Assembly: GCA_022791055.1 (NCBI GenBank)
Contig: JAAVYI010000018.1
Span: 62,001 to 126,000 of the forward strand
Origin: Clostridia bacterium
GTDB taxonomy: Bacteria > Bacillota > Clostridia > Christensenellales > Pumilibacteraceae
Length of the DNA stretch: 64,000 bases
Direction of reading: 5' to 3'
Below the pieces are notes generated by a model. That model saw nothing but the letters and a program-made list of their open reading frames with translations. It ran no database searches and was not told where the DNA came from. A program made the translations under genes and the position numbers. Shown one piece after another: positions 42,824-53,333 of this stretch; the stretch's first letter is position 1; each line of letters starts with the position of its first letter.

Positions 42824-43819
42824 TTAATCTTTTACAAAAGAAACAGTCTCCCAAAACTCGTCCTTGGCCTCGCGGTCGAACAGACGCCCCAAAACATACG
42901 GGATCTCTTTAGGCGGCGTGTGGTGCGCGATCGCGTCGTTGACCGCCTGCGTGATCGGCAGTTCGACTTGATAGCGCGCGGCCAGCGTCATCATGGCGGT
43001 AGCGGTCGGCACGCCCTCGGCCAGTCGGTCGAACGTCTCGCCTAAAGCGTACATCTCGCCCCACTTGCGGTTATGCGAGTGCGGCGAAAACAGCGTCGTT
43101 TCGTAGTCGCCCAAGTGGCACAGGCCGTAAGCCGAAAACTCGTTGCCGCCCATGGCCTTGATCAGCCGCGAGACCTCACGCGCCCCGCGCGCCATCAGAG
43201 GCCCTTTGAGCGAAACCAGTCCCAGCCCGTCCAAAATGCCGGCGACAATGCCCATAACGTTTTTTGCCGCCGCGCCGATCTCCGAACCGATTATGTCGTT
43301 GCCGTAATAGAATCGGATCAAGTCGCTTTTAAAGGCGTTGCACAGCTCGACCGTCAGCGTCGGGTTGGCCGAATCGATCACCATACAGTTGGGGATCCCT
43401 TTGACAAAGTCCTGGATATGCCCCGGGCCTACCCAAACGGCCAAATTTTGCGGATCGATGCCGCTCTCGACGGCGATTTCCGAAAGGCGTTTGCCGGTCT
43501 CGACCTCGATCCCCTTCATACAGAGGATAAACCGCTTGCCGGTCAGATCGAACGCGGTCACTTTCTTTAAAAAGCCGCGCAGTCCTTGCGCGCTGATCGA
43601 AATGATGATAACATCGGCGCGCTCGACCGCATAGCGCAAGTCGCAGCTTACTTCGATCGAGTCGGGAAACGCCACATATTCGTTTTTTCGCGTGGCGGCC
43701 AGCACTTCGTAGCTCGGCTCGCCCGGCATACCGTAGCTGACCACCGCGTTGCCCAAGCGGTCGGCATACCAGGCCAAAAACGACCCCCAACGTCCGCAGC
43801 CCAAAACGCTTACGTTCAT
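42824..43819 (-). CDS. gpsA: NAD(P)-dependent glycerol-3-phosphate dehydrogenase (GpsA-like)
   Basis: Reduces DHAP to sn-glycerol-3-phosphate for phospholipids. The 331-residue product has the NAD-binding motif LGCGRWGSFLA near residue 6, SISAQGLRGFL, CMKGIE, VWVGPGHIQDF and the catalytic-lysine helix EIGAAAKNVMGIVAGILDGLG. It departs from standard GpsA in GPGHI for GPSHA and GRWG for GxWGT, but is full length. The ATG at 43819 is 38 bp after guaB's stop and 12 nt after AAGGAGG. Probably co-transcribed with guaB. Confidence 0.88.
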   Translation of the reverse strand: MNVSVLGCGRWGSFLAWYADRLGNAVVSYGMPGEPSYEVLAATRKNEYVAFPDSIEVSCDLRYAVERADVIIISISAQGLRGFLKKVTAFDLTGKRFILCMKGIEVETGKRLSEIAVESGIDPQNLAVWVGPGHIQDFVKGIPNCMVIDSANPTLTVELCNAFKSDLIRFYYGNDIIGSEIGAAAKNVMGIVAGILDGLGLVSLKGPLMARGAREVSRLIKAMGGNEFSAYGLCHLGDYETTLFSPHSHNRKWGEMYALGETFDRLAEGVPTATAMMTLAARYQVELPITQAVNDAIAHHTPPKEIPYVLGRLFDREAKDEFWETVSFVKD

Positions 43820-43857
43820 TTTATTGTCCGGCCTCCTTGTCACAAAATGTCCGCGCA

Positions 43858-46469
<2,612 letters not shown>

Positions 46470-46502
46470 GCGTACACTCCGCAATGTTCTTATTTACCGT
46501 AT

Positions 46503-46531
46503 AGTATAGCATGAATTTTCTACAAAGTAAA
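46503..46531 (-). promoter_or_regulatory. Promoter of membrane protein-guaB-gpsA unit
   Basis: TTTACT-17 bp-TATACT on the minus strand; its -35 overlaps the terminator stem of the upstream gene. Confidence 0.6.
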
Positions 46532-46563
46532 ATTCTTTTGCCCGACAGACAAAAGAATTTTTT
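46529..46563 (-). terminator. Terminator of the lipoprotein gene at 46570
   Basis: Stem AAATTCTTTTG/CAAAAGAATTT with a 9-nt loop, ending in TTTTAC on the minus strand. Confidence 0.75.
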
Positions 46564-46569
46564 ATAAAA

Positions 46570-47232
46570 CTATTCGCGTTTGGCAATGATCGCCTCTGTT
46601 TTGGGATCGATCAGTACGGCATAGGTCTTTTCGGCGCACAGCGCCACGTACCAGTAATAGCCGCCCTCTTCGGTCACGGGATTAAAGACGATGCGCACGT
46701 ACAGTTCCCCTTTGAGCGTCTTGCCCTCGGTATGACTGTCAAACGCCTCTTGCAAGGCCTCGCGGCCGACCGTCAAAGCGCGTTCGGCGTCGATCATATC
46801 CTCGGTCATGACGCTTTTCAGCGTTGTCTCGATCACCGTTTCGCCGTCTACGATCTTAAACGGGATCTCGCTCGCGTCGCTTTTGTCCTTGATGTCGGCG
46901 CTGTAGCTGTCGCCGAACGGATGCATGACCATGTCGCCGCTGTGTTCCACCCCGTCGATAACCGCAATATAGCCGTATTTTTTACCGGGGATAAAGGTAT
47001 CGGGCGTAAAGGTGATGACGGTGAACTGCTCTTTTTCACAACTCGTGCCGTCTACCTTGTACGGATTTTCCCGCGTGCCCGTATCGGCGGTCAGCTTGCC
47101 GCCCTCGATTTCGGCAACAAACGTGTCGGTGCGGTTTTCCGACAAATATTCGCTGTAATCGAATTTGCCCGAACACGCGACCGTTCCAACCAGCAGCAGT
47201 GCGCACACCAAAACCGCGCATATTTTTTTCAT
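46570..47232 (-). CDS. Putative lipoprotein
   Basis: The 220-residue protein has a signal peptide and a lipobox-like VGTVAC (Cys20), then an exported region with KFDYSEYLSENRTDTFVAEI, a beta-rich middle and a C-terminal YWYVALCAEKTYAVLIDP segment. No domain is recognised. AAGGAG lies 10 nt before the ATG. A T-tailed hairpin upstream (47320-47343) isolates it from the patatin gene. Confidence 0.65.
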   Translation of the reverse strand: MKKICAVLVCALLLVGTVACSGKFDYSEYLSENRTDTFVAEIEGGKLTADTGTRENPYKVDGTSCEKEQFTVITFTPDTFIPGKKYGYIAVIDGVEHSGDMVMHPFGDSYSADIKDKSDASEIPFKIVDGETVIETTLKSVMTEDMIDAERALTVGREALQEAFDSHTEGKTLKGELYVRIVFNPVTEEGGYYWYVALCAEKTYAVLIDPKTEAIIAKRE

Positions 47233-47319
47233 ACCGTTTCCGCTCCTTTTCAAACGAACTTACGATCGGTTTATCTCGCGCACATGGCGCAAACGCCGAT
47301 AACGGTATACTATATGCGC

Positions 47320-47343
47320 AAAAAGGCGAATTATGCCTTTTAT
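47320..47343 (-). terminator. Terminator of the patatin-like gene
   Basis: AAAAGGC-7 nt-GCCTTTTT on the minus strand, 8 bp after the stop. Confidence 0.75.
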
Positions 47344-47350
47344 ACGGGAT

Positions 47351-48148
47351 TTATTCCGATTCGAGCAACTGCCGAATTTGCGGGAGCGCCGCGACCGCCG
47401 CCAATCTTCCCTGCTCGATCGAATATTCGTTGTCTTTAAAAACAAAGGGCGAGCGCGCGCCTTGGTCGGGCGTGATCATCAAATCGGCCTCCTGCGCGCG
47501 GTGCTGCCACCCCTGCCAGTCCATCAAGAGATACGTCCGCTCGATCATATTCATGATACCGTGCATCGGCGAAAATTCAAACGTTTCGGCCGGCGGGCCC
47601 AACGCATCGACGGCAATGATGACGTCCGCGCCCATGTCCTTTAACTGGTGAATGGGAATGCGCTCGAGTACGCCGCCGTCGATCAAATAGTCCTCGTCGG
47701 ACGGCACCGAATGAAATGCGATGGGAATGGAGATACTGGCGCGCACGGCGTCGATCAGTTTGCCCTCGGTAAACTGCACGAGCTGTCCTTTGCGCGCTTC
47801 GGTCGCCGTTGCCAAAAACGGGATCTTGCACTGTTCGAACGTTGTATCGCCGATCAGCTTGCGCACGATGCGCATAGCACGGTCGCCTTTTAAGATCCCT
47901 TGTCTGCGCGAGGAAATGCGCACATCCATCAAGGCCATTTGTGTGATGCGCGGCGCCATCTCGATCATGGAGTCAACGCCGACGCCTGCGCAAAAACATG
48001 CGCCGATCAAGGCGCCCATCGAGCAACCCGTCACGTAATCGATCGGGATATTGCTTTCGGTCAGCACTTTCAAAATGCCTAGGTGGCAAAACCCTCTCGC
48101 GCCGCCGGATCCGAGCGCCAGCCCTACTTTTTTACGTTTTGCTTCCAT
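47351..48148 (-). CDS. Patatin-like phospholipase (RssA/NTE type)
   Basis: A serine esterase with a Ser-Asp dyad. In the 265-residue product the oxyanion loop is GSGGARG (13-19), the nucleophile elbow is GCSMG (41-45, Ser43) and the Asp lies in LIDGGVLERIP. The C-terminal part (WQHRAQEADLMITPD) is typical of small bacterial patatins. Substrate is presumably a phospholipid or lysophospholipid; no signal peptide is present, so it acts inside the cell. aroG precedes it by 9 bp. Confidence 0.88.
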   Translation of the reverse strand: MEAKRKKVGLALGSGGARGFCHLGILKVLTESNIPIDYVTGCSMGALIGACFCAGVGVDSMIEMAPRITQMALMDVRISSRRQGILKGDRAMRIVRKLIGDTTFEQCKIPFLATATEARKGQLVQFTEGKLIDAVRASISIPIAFHSVPSDEDYLIDGGVLERIPIHQLKDMGADVIIAVDALGPPAETFEFSPMHGIMNMIERTYLLMDWQGWQHRAQEADLMITPDQGARSPFVFKDNEYSIEQGRLAAVAALPQIRQLLESE

Positions 48149-48157
48149 TACGCTCCT

Positions 48158-49183
48158 TTATAATGCGGCCGCCGTATCGAGCAGCAGTCGCTCGGTACGC
48201 GCCCAGCCCAAACAACCGTCGGTGATTGACTTGCCGTACACTTCGCCGTCGGGCGACTGATTGCCGTCCTCGATATAGCTTTCGGTCAAAAAGCCTTTGA
48301 CCAGCATATTTGCTTTGTCGCAGACGCGCAAATTGGCAAGGATCTCTTTGACGATCCGCACCTGCTCGAACGGGTTTTTGTTGCTGTTCGAATGGTTGGT
48401 GTCGATGATGACGGCCGGATTTTTCAGTCCCTCTTTGCCGTACATATCGTATAATTTGATAATGTCCTCGTAGTGATAGTTGGGAATATTGTTGCCGTAC
48501 ACGTCGACGCTGCCGCGTAATACCGCATGGGCAAACGGGTTTCCGGTCGTCTTGACCTGGTGATCGTTGTATTTGAACTCGTTTGCTATTTGCGCTGCGT
48601 AGATCGAATTGAGCATAACGGCCAAGCTGCCGAACATCGGATTTTTGATACCGACAGGCACGTCGATGCCGCTGGCGACCAAACGGTGTTGCTGATTTTC
48701 CGACGAGCGCGCGCCGACGGCGACATAGCTCAGCACGTCCTCCAAATACGGGAAGTTGTCGGGGTACAGCATTTCGTCGGCCGCCGACAGCCCCGATTCG
48801 GACAAAACGCGCAAGTGCATATGTCGGATCGCCAAAATACCGGCCTGAATGTCGGTGCCTTTATGCGGGTTGGGATTGTGAAACATGCCTTTATAGCCCT
48901 CGCCCCGAGTGCGCGGCTTATTGGTATAAATGCGCGGCACGATCAACAATTTGTCTTTGACTTGTTCGGCAATGCCCGCCAGTCGCCCCACATAGTCGAG
49001 AACGGCGGTTTCGTTGTCGGCCGAACAGGGGCCGACAATAAACAGTTTACGGCTGTCCGCCCCGGACAGGATCGCCTTGACGGCGGCGTCGCGCTCGGCC
49101 TTAACGGTTTGCATGGCTGCCGACAGCGGCAGTTTCTCTTTCACCTCTTGCGGCGACAGGATTTTCGATACGGCTTGAAACAT
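48158..49183 (-). CDS. aroG: 3-deoxy-7-phosphoheptulonate synthase (class I, AroG type)
   Basis: Condenses PEP and erythrose-4-phosphate, the first shikimate step. The 341-residue enzyme shows IVGPCSADN, VPRIYTNKPRTRGEGYKGM, RVLSESGLSAADEML, VAVGARSSENQQHR, GIKNPMFGSLAVMLNSI, DTNHSNSNKNPF and the ending DGCLGWARTERLL. It lacks a fused chorismate mutase or ACT domain. Feedback type cannot be told. The aromatic pathway continues elsewhere. Confidence 0.96.
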   Translation of the reverse strand: MFQAVSKILSPQEVKEKLPLSAAMQTVKAERDAAVKAILSGADSRKLFIVGPCSADNETAVLDYVGRLAGIAEQVKDKLLIVPRIYTNKPRTRGEGYKGMFHNPNPHKGTDIQAGILAIRHMHLRVLSESGLSAADEMLYPDNFPYLEDVLSYVAVGARSSENQQHRLVASGIDVPVGIKNPMFGSLAVMLNSIYAAQIANEFKYNDHQVKTTGNPFAHAVLRGSVDVYGNNIPNYHYEDIIKLYDMYGKEGLKNPAVIIDTNHSNSNKNPFEQVRIVKEILANLRVCDKANMLVKGFLTESYIEDGNQSPDGEVYGKSITDGCLGWARTERLLLDTAAAL

Positions 49184-49223
49184 GGTATTTCTATTTTCCT
49201 TTTTCGGTTCGGTATATACGCGT

Positions 49224-49691
49224 TTAACGTCTGCCGTCGGGGTCGGGATTGGAGATCATCGCGCCCCGCAGTTCCTCGCGGTTGTTGCGGATCATCGTCA
49301 GCGTCGACAGCAAAAACTGTTCGGTCTCTTTGAACGTTCTGTCCAAATGCTCTTTGGTGTGGTGTACCAACGTATCGCACTGCATATACGCCGTCTCCAT
49401 GATCTGCTTAGCGTCGATTTCGGCGCGCCGAATGATCTCCGAATTGTCGATGATATGTTCGGCATGTTCTTCCGCCTCTCGTATGGTATTCTTGGCGGCA
49501 ATGTCGGCGTTCTCCAAGATCTTTTGTCGATTTTCCATGACGTAACGCGCTTCGGCCAGTTCCTTCGGGAACGCCGCGCGGATATTGGCGACCAGCGTCG
49601 CGCAACGGTCGAGATCGACTTTTTTCCCGAAAAAGCCGCCGCGGCCTTCCAGTTCGGCCTCCAGTTGATTCAACAGTTCGATAACGTCCAT
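49224..49691 (-). CDS. Coiled-coil protein, ATPase/V-type subunit H-like
   Basis: The 155-residue product is a long charged alpha-helix (ARYVMENRQKILENADIAAK, TIREAEEHAEHIIDNSEIIR) of the type commonly placed next to coaD in Clostridia and labelled ATPase or hypothetical. It has an N-terminal short helix MDVIELLNQLEAELEG and no membrane span. Coiled-coil scaffolding, perhaps at the division or envelope site, is a guess. It starts 27 bp after coaD. Confidence 0.7.
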   Translation of the reverse strand: MDVIELLNQLEAELEGRGGFFGKKVDLDRCATLVANIRAAFPKELAEARYVMENRQKILENADIAAKNTIREAEEHAEHIIDNSEIIRRAEIDAKQIMETAYMQCDTLVHHTKEHLDRTFKETEQFLLSTLTMIRNNREELRGAMISNPDPDGRR

Positions 49692-49718
49692 ATATAAATT
49701 GCCTCTTTCCCAATCGAT

Positions 49719-50201
49719 TTAGCCGCGCTTGCCGTAATGCTTGCGCACCAATTCGGCCGCACTTGCCGTTACATACCCTTCGAGACTGCCGCCCAAGTGC
49801 GCCAGTTCGCGCACGATCGACCCCGAAATGTGGCTGCATACGCCTGCGGTCATAATATATATAGTTTCGATGTCCGGATTTTGTGACTTATACACTTCGT
49901 ACAGCGCTTTTTCGTATTCGAAATCGTTGTAGGTGCGTAAGCCTCTGACGAGAATGCGCGCGCCGCACTGCGCGGCAAAGTCGGTCAAGAAACCGGTAAA
50001 CGGCCGCACTTCGACGTTTTTAAGTCCCGCGAGCGATTTTCTCGCGATCTCCAGTCGCACGTCGATCGGCGCCGCCTTACGCTCGCCGGTGTCGGCGACG
50101 CCTACGATCACTTTGTCGAACATGCTTGCCGCGCGACGCGCAACGTCGTAGTGTCCGAGCGTAAACGGGTCGAACGTGCCGGCCATAATGCTGATATTCA
50201 T
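49719..50201 (-). CDS. coaD: Phosphopantetheine adenylyltransferase
   Basis: Makes dephospho-CoA from 4'-phosphopantetheine and ATP. The 160-residue enzyme has the nucleotidyltransferase motif GTFDPFTLGHYDV (residues 8-20) and the ATP-contact segment GARILVRGLRTYNDFEYE, then HISGSIVRELAHLGG. The ATG at 50201 overlaps rsmD by 4 bp, as expected for the frequent rsmD-coaD pair. Confidence 0.97.
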   Translation of the reverse strand: MNISIMAGTFDPFTLGHYDVARRAASMFDKVIVGVADTGERKAAPIDVRLEIARKSLAGLKNVEVRPFTGFLTDFAAQCGARILVRGLRTYNDFEYEKALYEVYKSQNPDIETIYIMTAGVCSHISGSIVRELAHLGGSLEGYVTASAAELVRKHYGKRG

Positions 50202-50749
50202 AATGCCTCCGCCTGTGTCAAATAGCTTAAAACGGTGTTGCCGCAAACTCTACGGTCTATTATAAAAGATTCGGGCAAATTTATCAAGTCATTTTTGCGG
50301 CTGTGTTCGATAATGACGGTAGCATTTTTATGGAGCAACTCGTTTTCGACCAATGTCCGCACGATCTCCGGCTCGCATCCGGCCGCATACGGCGGATCGA
50401 GGAACACGAAATCGAACTTGCGGCCGACCAGTTTACGCAACGCGACGCGGTAATCGGTGTGATACACCTCGAACGCATGTGCGCCGACGTGTGCCAAATT
50501 CTCTTTGGTCAGGCGTATGCTGTCGGCATCCTTGTCGACGAACACAACTTTCTCCGCGCCGCGGCTGAGCGCCTCGATCCCCAGCGCACCGCTACCCGAA
50601 AACAGATCGAGTACCGTGCCGTACACCCCGCTGCGGCTCATCAAGATATTGAACATCGTTTCCTTGATGCGATCGGCCGTAGGTCTTACGCGGTCGTCGT
50701 TCGGGGCAAACAGCCGCTTGCCCTTGTATTTTCCGCTGATGACCCGCAT
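50198..50749 (-). CDS. rsmD: 16S rRNA (guanine966-N2)-methyltransferase RsmD
   Basis: SAM-dependent methylation of G966 in 16S rRNA. The 183-residue protein has MRVISGKYKGKRL and RPTADRIKETMFNIL, the SAM loop VLDLFSGSGALGIEALSRGA and the catalytic FLDPPY. It shares the ATG A with the upstream membrane-protein stop (TGATG) and overlaps coaD, so translation is coupled across three genes. Confidence 0.96.
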   Translation of the reverse strand: MRVISGKYKGKRLFAPNDDRVRPTADRIKETMFNILMSRSGVYGTVLDLFSGSGALGIEALSRGAEKVVFVDKDADSIRLTKENLAHVGAHAFEVYHTDYRVALRKLVGRKFDFVFLDPPYAAGCEPEIVRTLVENELLHKNATVIIEHSRKNDLINLPESFIIDRRVCGNTVLSYLTQAEAL

Positions 50750-51321
50750 CAGTTGTCAAACGAGCGCAATTCGCTCTCGATCTCGCCCTGCTGCCGCTTG
50801 AGCTTGTACGCGCCCAACCAGTAGCCGCCGCAGAACACCAGCGACAAAGCCAGAATAAACGGCAGGTACATGGCGAGTATGCCGATGCCGACCGTCGTCA
50901 TATCGATGCCTGTCCCGGTAAAAAATACGGTGATCGGCATCAGCAGAAACGCGACGATGCCGCGCAAAGCCGTCACATGCGCGCAGCCGGCGATCAGCGT
51001 CATCAGCGTCATCGGCACAAAGAAGCCGACGACATGATAAAAACACTTGTATACGGGAACTTTGAGCGGCGTTTTGTCGTGAATGGCCGTCAGCGTTCCC
51101 GTCGTGGTTTGCTTGTACAGTGTCTCGCCCTCTTTGCGCCCGCTCAAAAACAGCATGGCGACGATCGGCGCCAAAAACAGCAGCCCCATAATGATCTGCA
51201 CCCATGCGGGGATCTTATCGATCAAAAACACCAGTGCGGCGATCGAAAAGATCAAGCAGTATCCGTACATCATCACGCTTGACAATGTATACGTTACAAT
51301 CGGTTTCCGTTGCTTTTTCAT
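50749..51321 (-). CDS. Small polytopic membrane protein
   Basis: I do not recognise this 190-residue protein. It has four or five spans (residues 12-34, 39-57, about 85-105, 110-130 and 143-168), a short Lys-rich N-terminus MKKQRKPIV and a C-terminal cytoplasmic helix KRQQGEIESELRS. Start chosen at 51321, with AAGGAGG about 13 nt upstream. It is coupled to rsmD. Confidence 0.6.
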   Translation of the reverse strand: MKKQRKPIVTYTLSSVMMYGYCLIFSIAALVFLIDKIPAWVQIIMGLLFLAPIVAMLFLSGRKEGETLYKQTTTGTLTAIHDKTPLKVPVYKCFYHVVGFFVPMTLMTLIAGCAHVTALRGIVAFLLMPITVFFTGTGIDMTTVGIGILAMYLPFILALSLVFCGGYWLGAYKLKRQQGEIESELRSFDN

Positions 51322-51362
51322 GTGAGTAAGTATACCCTCCTTGCCGTAAAAATAGTAGTCGG

Positions 51363-51911
51363 TCAGCGCGTATATAGTTTGGTCGGCGTCAACACGCAGT
51401 CGAGTGCGCAATCGTGCGGCTCCGCCTCGAAATCGACCGACTGTTCGTCAAACGCTAAGCCGACCGTCGTCACCTTACGCCCGATAAGCCAGCGGTCGTA
51501 ACAGCCTTTGCCGTAGCCGATACGGTACAGCCGCTCGTTAAACGCCAGTAGCGGCACGATCGCAACATCGATCTCGCGCGTGTCCGGGCGTCCCTCGACG
51601 TTTCCCATGCGGTCGGGTCGCAAATCGCCGATCGGCGCGACCGCCGTCATCGAAAAATCGGCGTTTGTGTGCGGCACCAGCACCGTCTGCCGTATAGCCG
51701 CCGCGTGAATGAACGCGTGTGTATCGACTTCCGACCCCATAGAGACGTAGCAGAACACCGTCCGAGCGTCCTTCGTCAGGTCGAGTAGACGCGCCGTCAA
51801 ACGGGACTGCTTGTCCTCTCTTTGGGAAACGGCGGCACGCACGGCAATCATGCGGGCGCGGATCATCTGCTTACAAGCCGATATAGATTGTGTTCGATCT
51901 CGATTTGTCAA
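51363..51911 (-). CDS. 5-formyltetrahydrofolate cyclo-ligase
   Basis: Converts 5-formyl-THF to 5,10-methenyl-THF with ATP. The 182-residue product has SACKQMIRARMIAVRAAVS (the N-terminal R-rich helix), FCYVSMGSEVDTHAFI, IVPLLAFNERLYRIGYGKGCYDRWL and the ending LAFDEQ. The usual first helix demands residues before the internal Met at 51866, so a TTG at 51911 inside alr (41-bp overlap) is favoured; ATG 51866 would truncate the helix. Start is therefore uncertain. Confidence 0.88.
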   Translation of the reverse strand: MTNRDRTQSISACKQMIRARMIAVRAAVSQREDKQSRLTARLLDLTKDARTVFCYVSMGSEVDTHAFIHAAAIRQTVLVPHTNADFSMTAVAPIGDLRPDRMGNVEGRPDTREIDVAIVPLLAFNERLYRIGYGKGCYDRWLIGRKVTTVGLAFDEQSVDFEAEPHDCALDCVLTPTKLYTR

Positions 51912-52857
51912 ATCCGGTCAGCACCTCGTATTCGATCGTTCTATAGGCGCGGCACAGCGCGTCCATCGTCGCCCGGCCGCCGAGTACCGTCACCGTCTCG
52001 CCCGGCCGCACGGCGACGAGCGAGGCGTCGAACATGAACATATCCATGCACACGCGTCCGACCACGCGGCACTTCTGCCCTTTACAGTCGACGCTAAGCG
52101 GCGCGCCGCAGCGGCGAAACCCGTCGGCGTAGCCGAGCCGCACGGTCGCAACGCGCATGTCTCTACGCGCGGCATAATCGCCGTACCCGATATGTTCGCC
52201 CTTGCGCACAAATCGGACGGCGATCACCGGCGCCGTCACCGTCATCGCCGGCCGCAGATCCTCTCGCCCGTACCCGTACAGCGCCAAACCCGGGCGCACG
52301 CCGTCGAGATAGTAGGTTTTGTCGAGCGTCAGGCAGTTACTCGCACAGCAGTGCCGCGGCACGCCGAGCGTGCGCGTCATACCGTCAAACCGCTCGAACT
52401 GCCGCGCGGTCGTCTCCGCGTCCGACGGGTCGCAAAAATGCGTATACGCCGAATCGATCTCGATATGTCGTCCGGAAAGCGTCCGCAACACGGCCGGCAA
52501 AGTCTGTTCGTCGCAACCGGTGCGGTGCATTCCGCTGTCGATCTTTACGGCCGCTTTGACGCCCGACGGAATGGCGAACGCGTCGTCCAACGAACCGACG
52601 CTGAACGCCGTACCGCGCACGCGCTTGTACGCGCCGCAACACAGCACGGTGATCGGCTTGTCTGTCCGTCGCCGCAGCTTAAGCGCCTCTTCTGCCGTTG
52701 CGACCGCATAGCTTGTCACATACGGCTCGAGCGCGGGAACGATCCCCAAACCGTGCCCGTATGCGTTGGCTTTGACGACCGCGCAAACGGGTACGCCTAC
52801 GGCTTGCGAAACGGTGCGCGCGTTGTGCGCGACCGCCTGACAATCGACGACGACGAT
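51871..52857 (-). CDS. alr: Alanine racemase with no conventional start codon
   Basis: PLP enzyme making D-alanine for peptidoglycan. The recognisable N-terminus is VVVDCQAVAHNARTVSQAVG followed by AVVKANAYGHG, whose Lys binds PLP. The catalytic Tyr region HIGYGDYA and the GRVCMDMFMFDAS, TIEYEVLTGF ends are present. The frame has no ATG, GTG or TTG between the ACT-gene stop (52870) and TTG 52749, and starting there loses the PLP lysine. A GGAGG lies 5 nt before an ATC at 52855-52857, which I take as the apparent start; length would be 328 residues, shorter than the 370-390 usual. Confidence 0.8.
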   Translation of the reverse strand: MVVVDCQAVAHNARTVSQAVGVPVCAVVKANAYGHGLGIVPALEPYVTSYAVATAEEALKLRRRTDKPITVLCCGAYKRVRGTAFSVGSLDDAFAIPSGVKAAVKIDSGMHRTGCDEQTLPAVLRTLSGRHIEIDSAYTHFCDPSDAETTARQFERFDGMTRTLGVPRHCCASNCLTLDKTYYLDGVRPGLALYGYGREDLRPAMTVTAPVIAVRFVRKGEHIGYGDYAARRDMRVATVRLGYADGFRRCGAPLSVDCKGQKCRVVGRVCMDMFMFDASLVAVRPGETVTVLGGRATMDALCRAYRTIEYEVLTGFDKSRSNTIYIGL

Positions 52858-52869
52858 AGTTGCCTCCGG

Positions 52870-53289
52870 CTAGATAATAGCCTCTTCCAATATTTTTACG
52901 CCTTTGTCTTTCAGCGCCTTGAGCGCCAGCGCCTCGTTGTCGACCTTGAAGAGAATGATGCCGGTGCCGACCGACTGCCGCGCAAACGAGTACAGGTACT
53001 CGATATTGACGTCGTTCTCCTCCAAAAGTTCGGTCACTTCGGCCAATCGCCCAGGCTCGTCGGCGACTTCGACGCCGATCAGTTCGGTGGTCGTCACGGT
53101 AAAGCCGGCCGCTCTGAGCGCTTGCTCGGCGCGCGCATTGTCGCGCGTGATGCAACGTAAGATCCCGAAATCTTTGGTGTCGGCGATCGACAGCGTGACC
53201 AGATCGATGTTGTTCTTTTTTAAAACCTTGGTCAGCTCGCCGATACGTCCTTTGCGGTTTTCCATAAACACCGCCATTTGTTTGACCAT
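52870..53289 (-). CDS. Tandem ACT-domain protein
   Basis: A 139-residue protein made of two ACT domains (VFMENRKGRIGELTKVL and VADEPGRLAEVTELL are the ligand-loop halves). Stand-alone double-ACT proteins of this kind are very often beside phenylacetate-CoA ligases, as here (paaK 44 bp upstream). They probably sense an amino acid, but the ligand is unknown. Its stop TAG abuts the alr region. Confidence 0.88.
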   Translation of the reverse strand: MVKQMAVFMENRKGRIGELTKVLKKNNIDLVTLSIADTKDFGILRCITRDNARAEQALRAAGFTVTTTELIGVEVADEPGRLAEVTELLEENDVNIEYLYSFARQSVGTGIILFKVDNEALALKALKDKGVKILEEAII

Positions 53290-53333
53290 TGTACCTTACC
53301 TCCTTTTTATATATGTAATCGACATGTCTGCCG

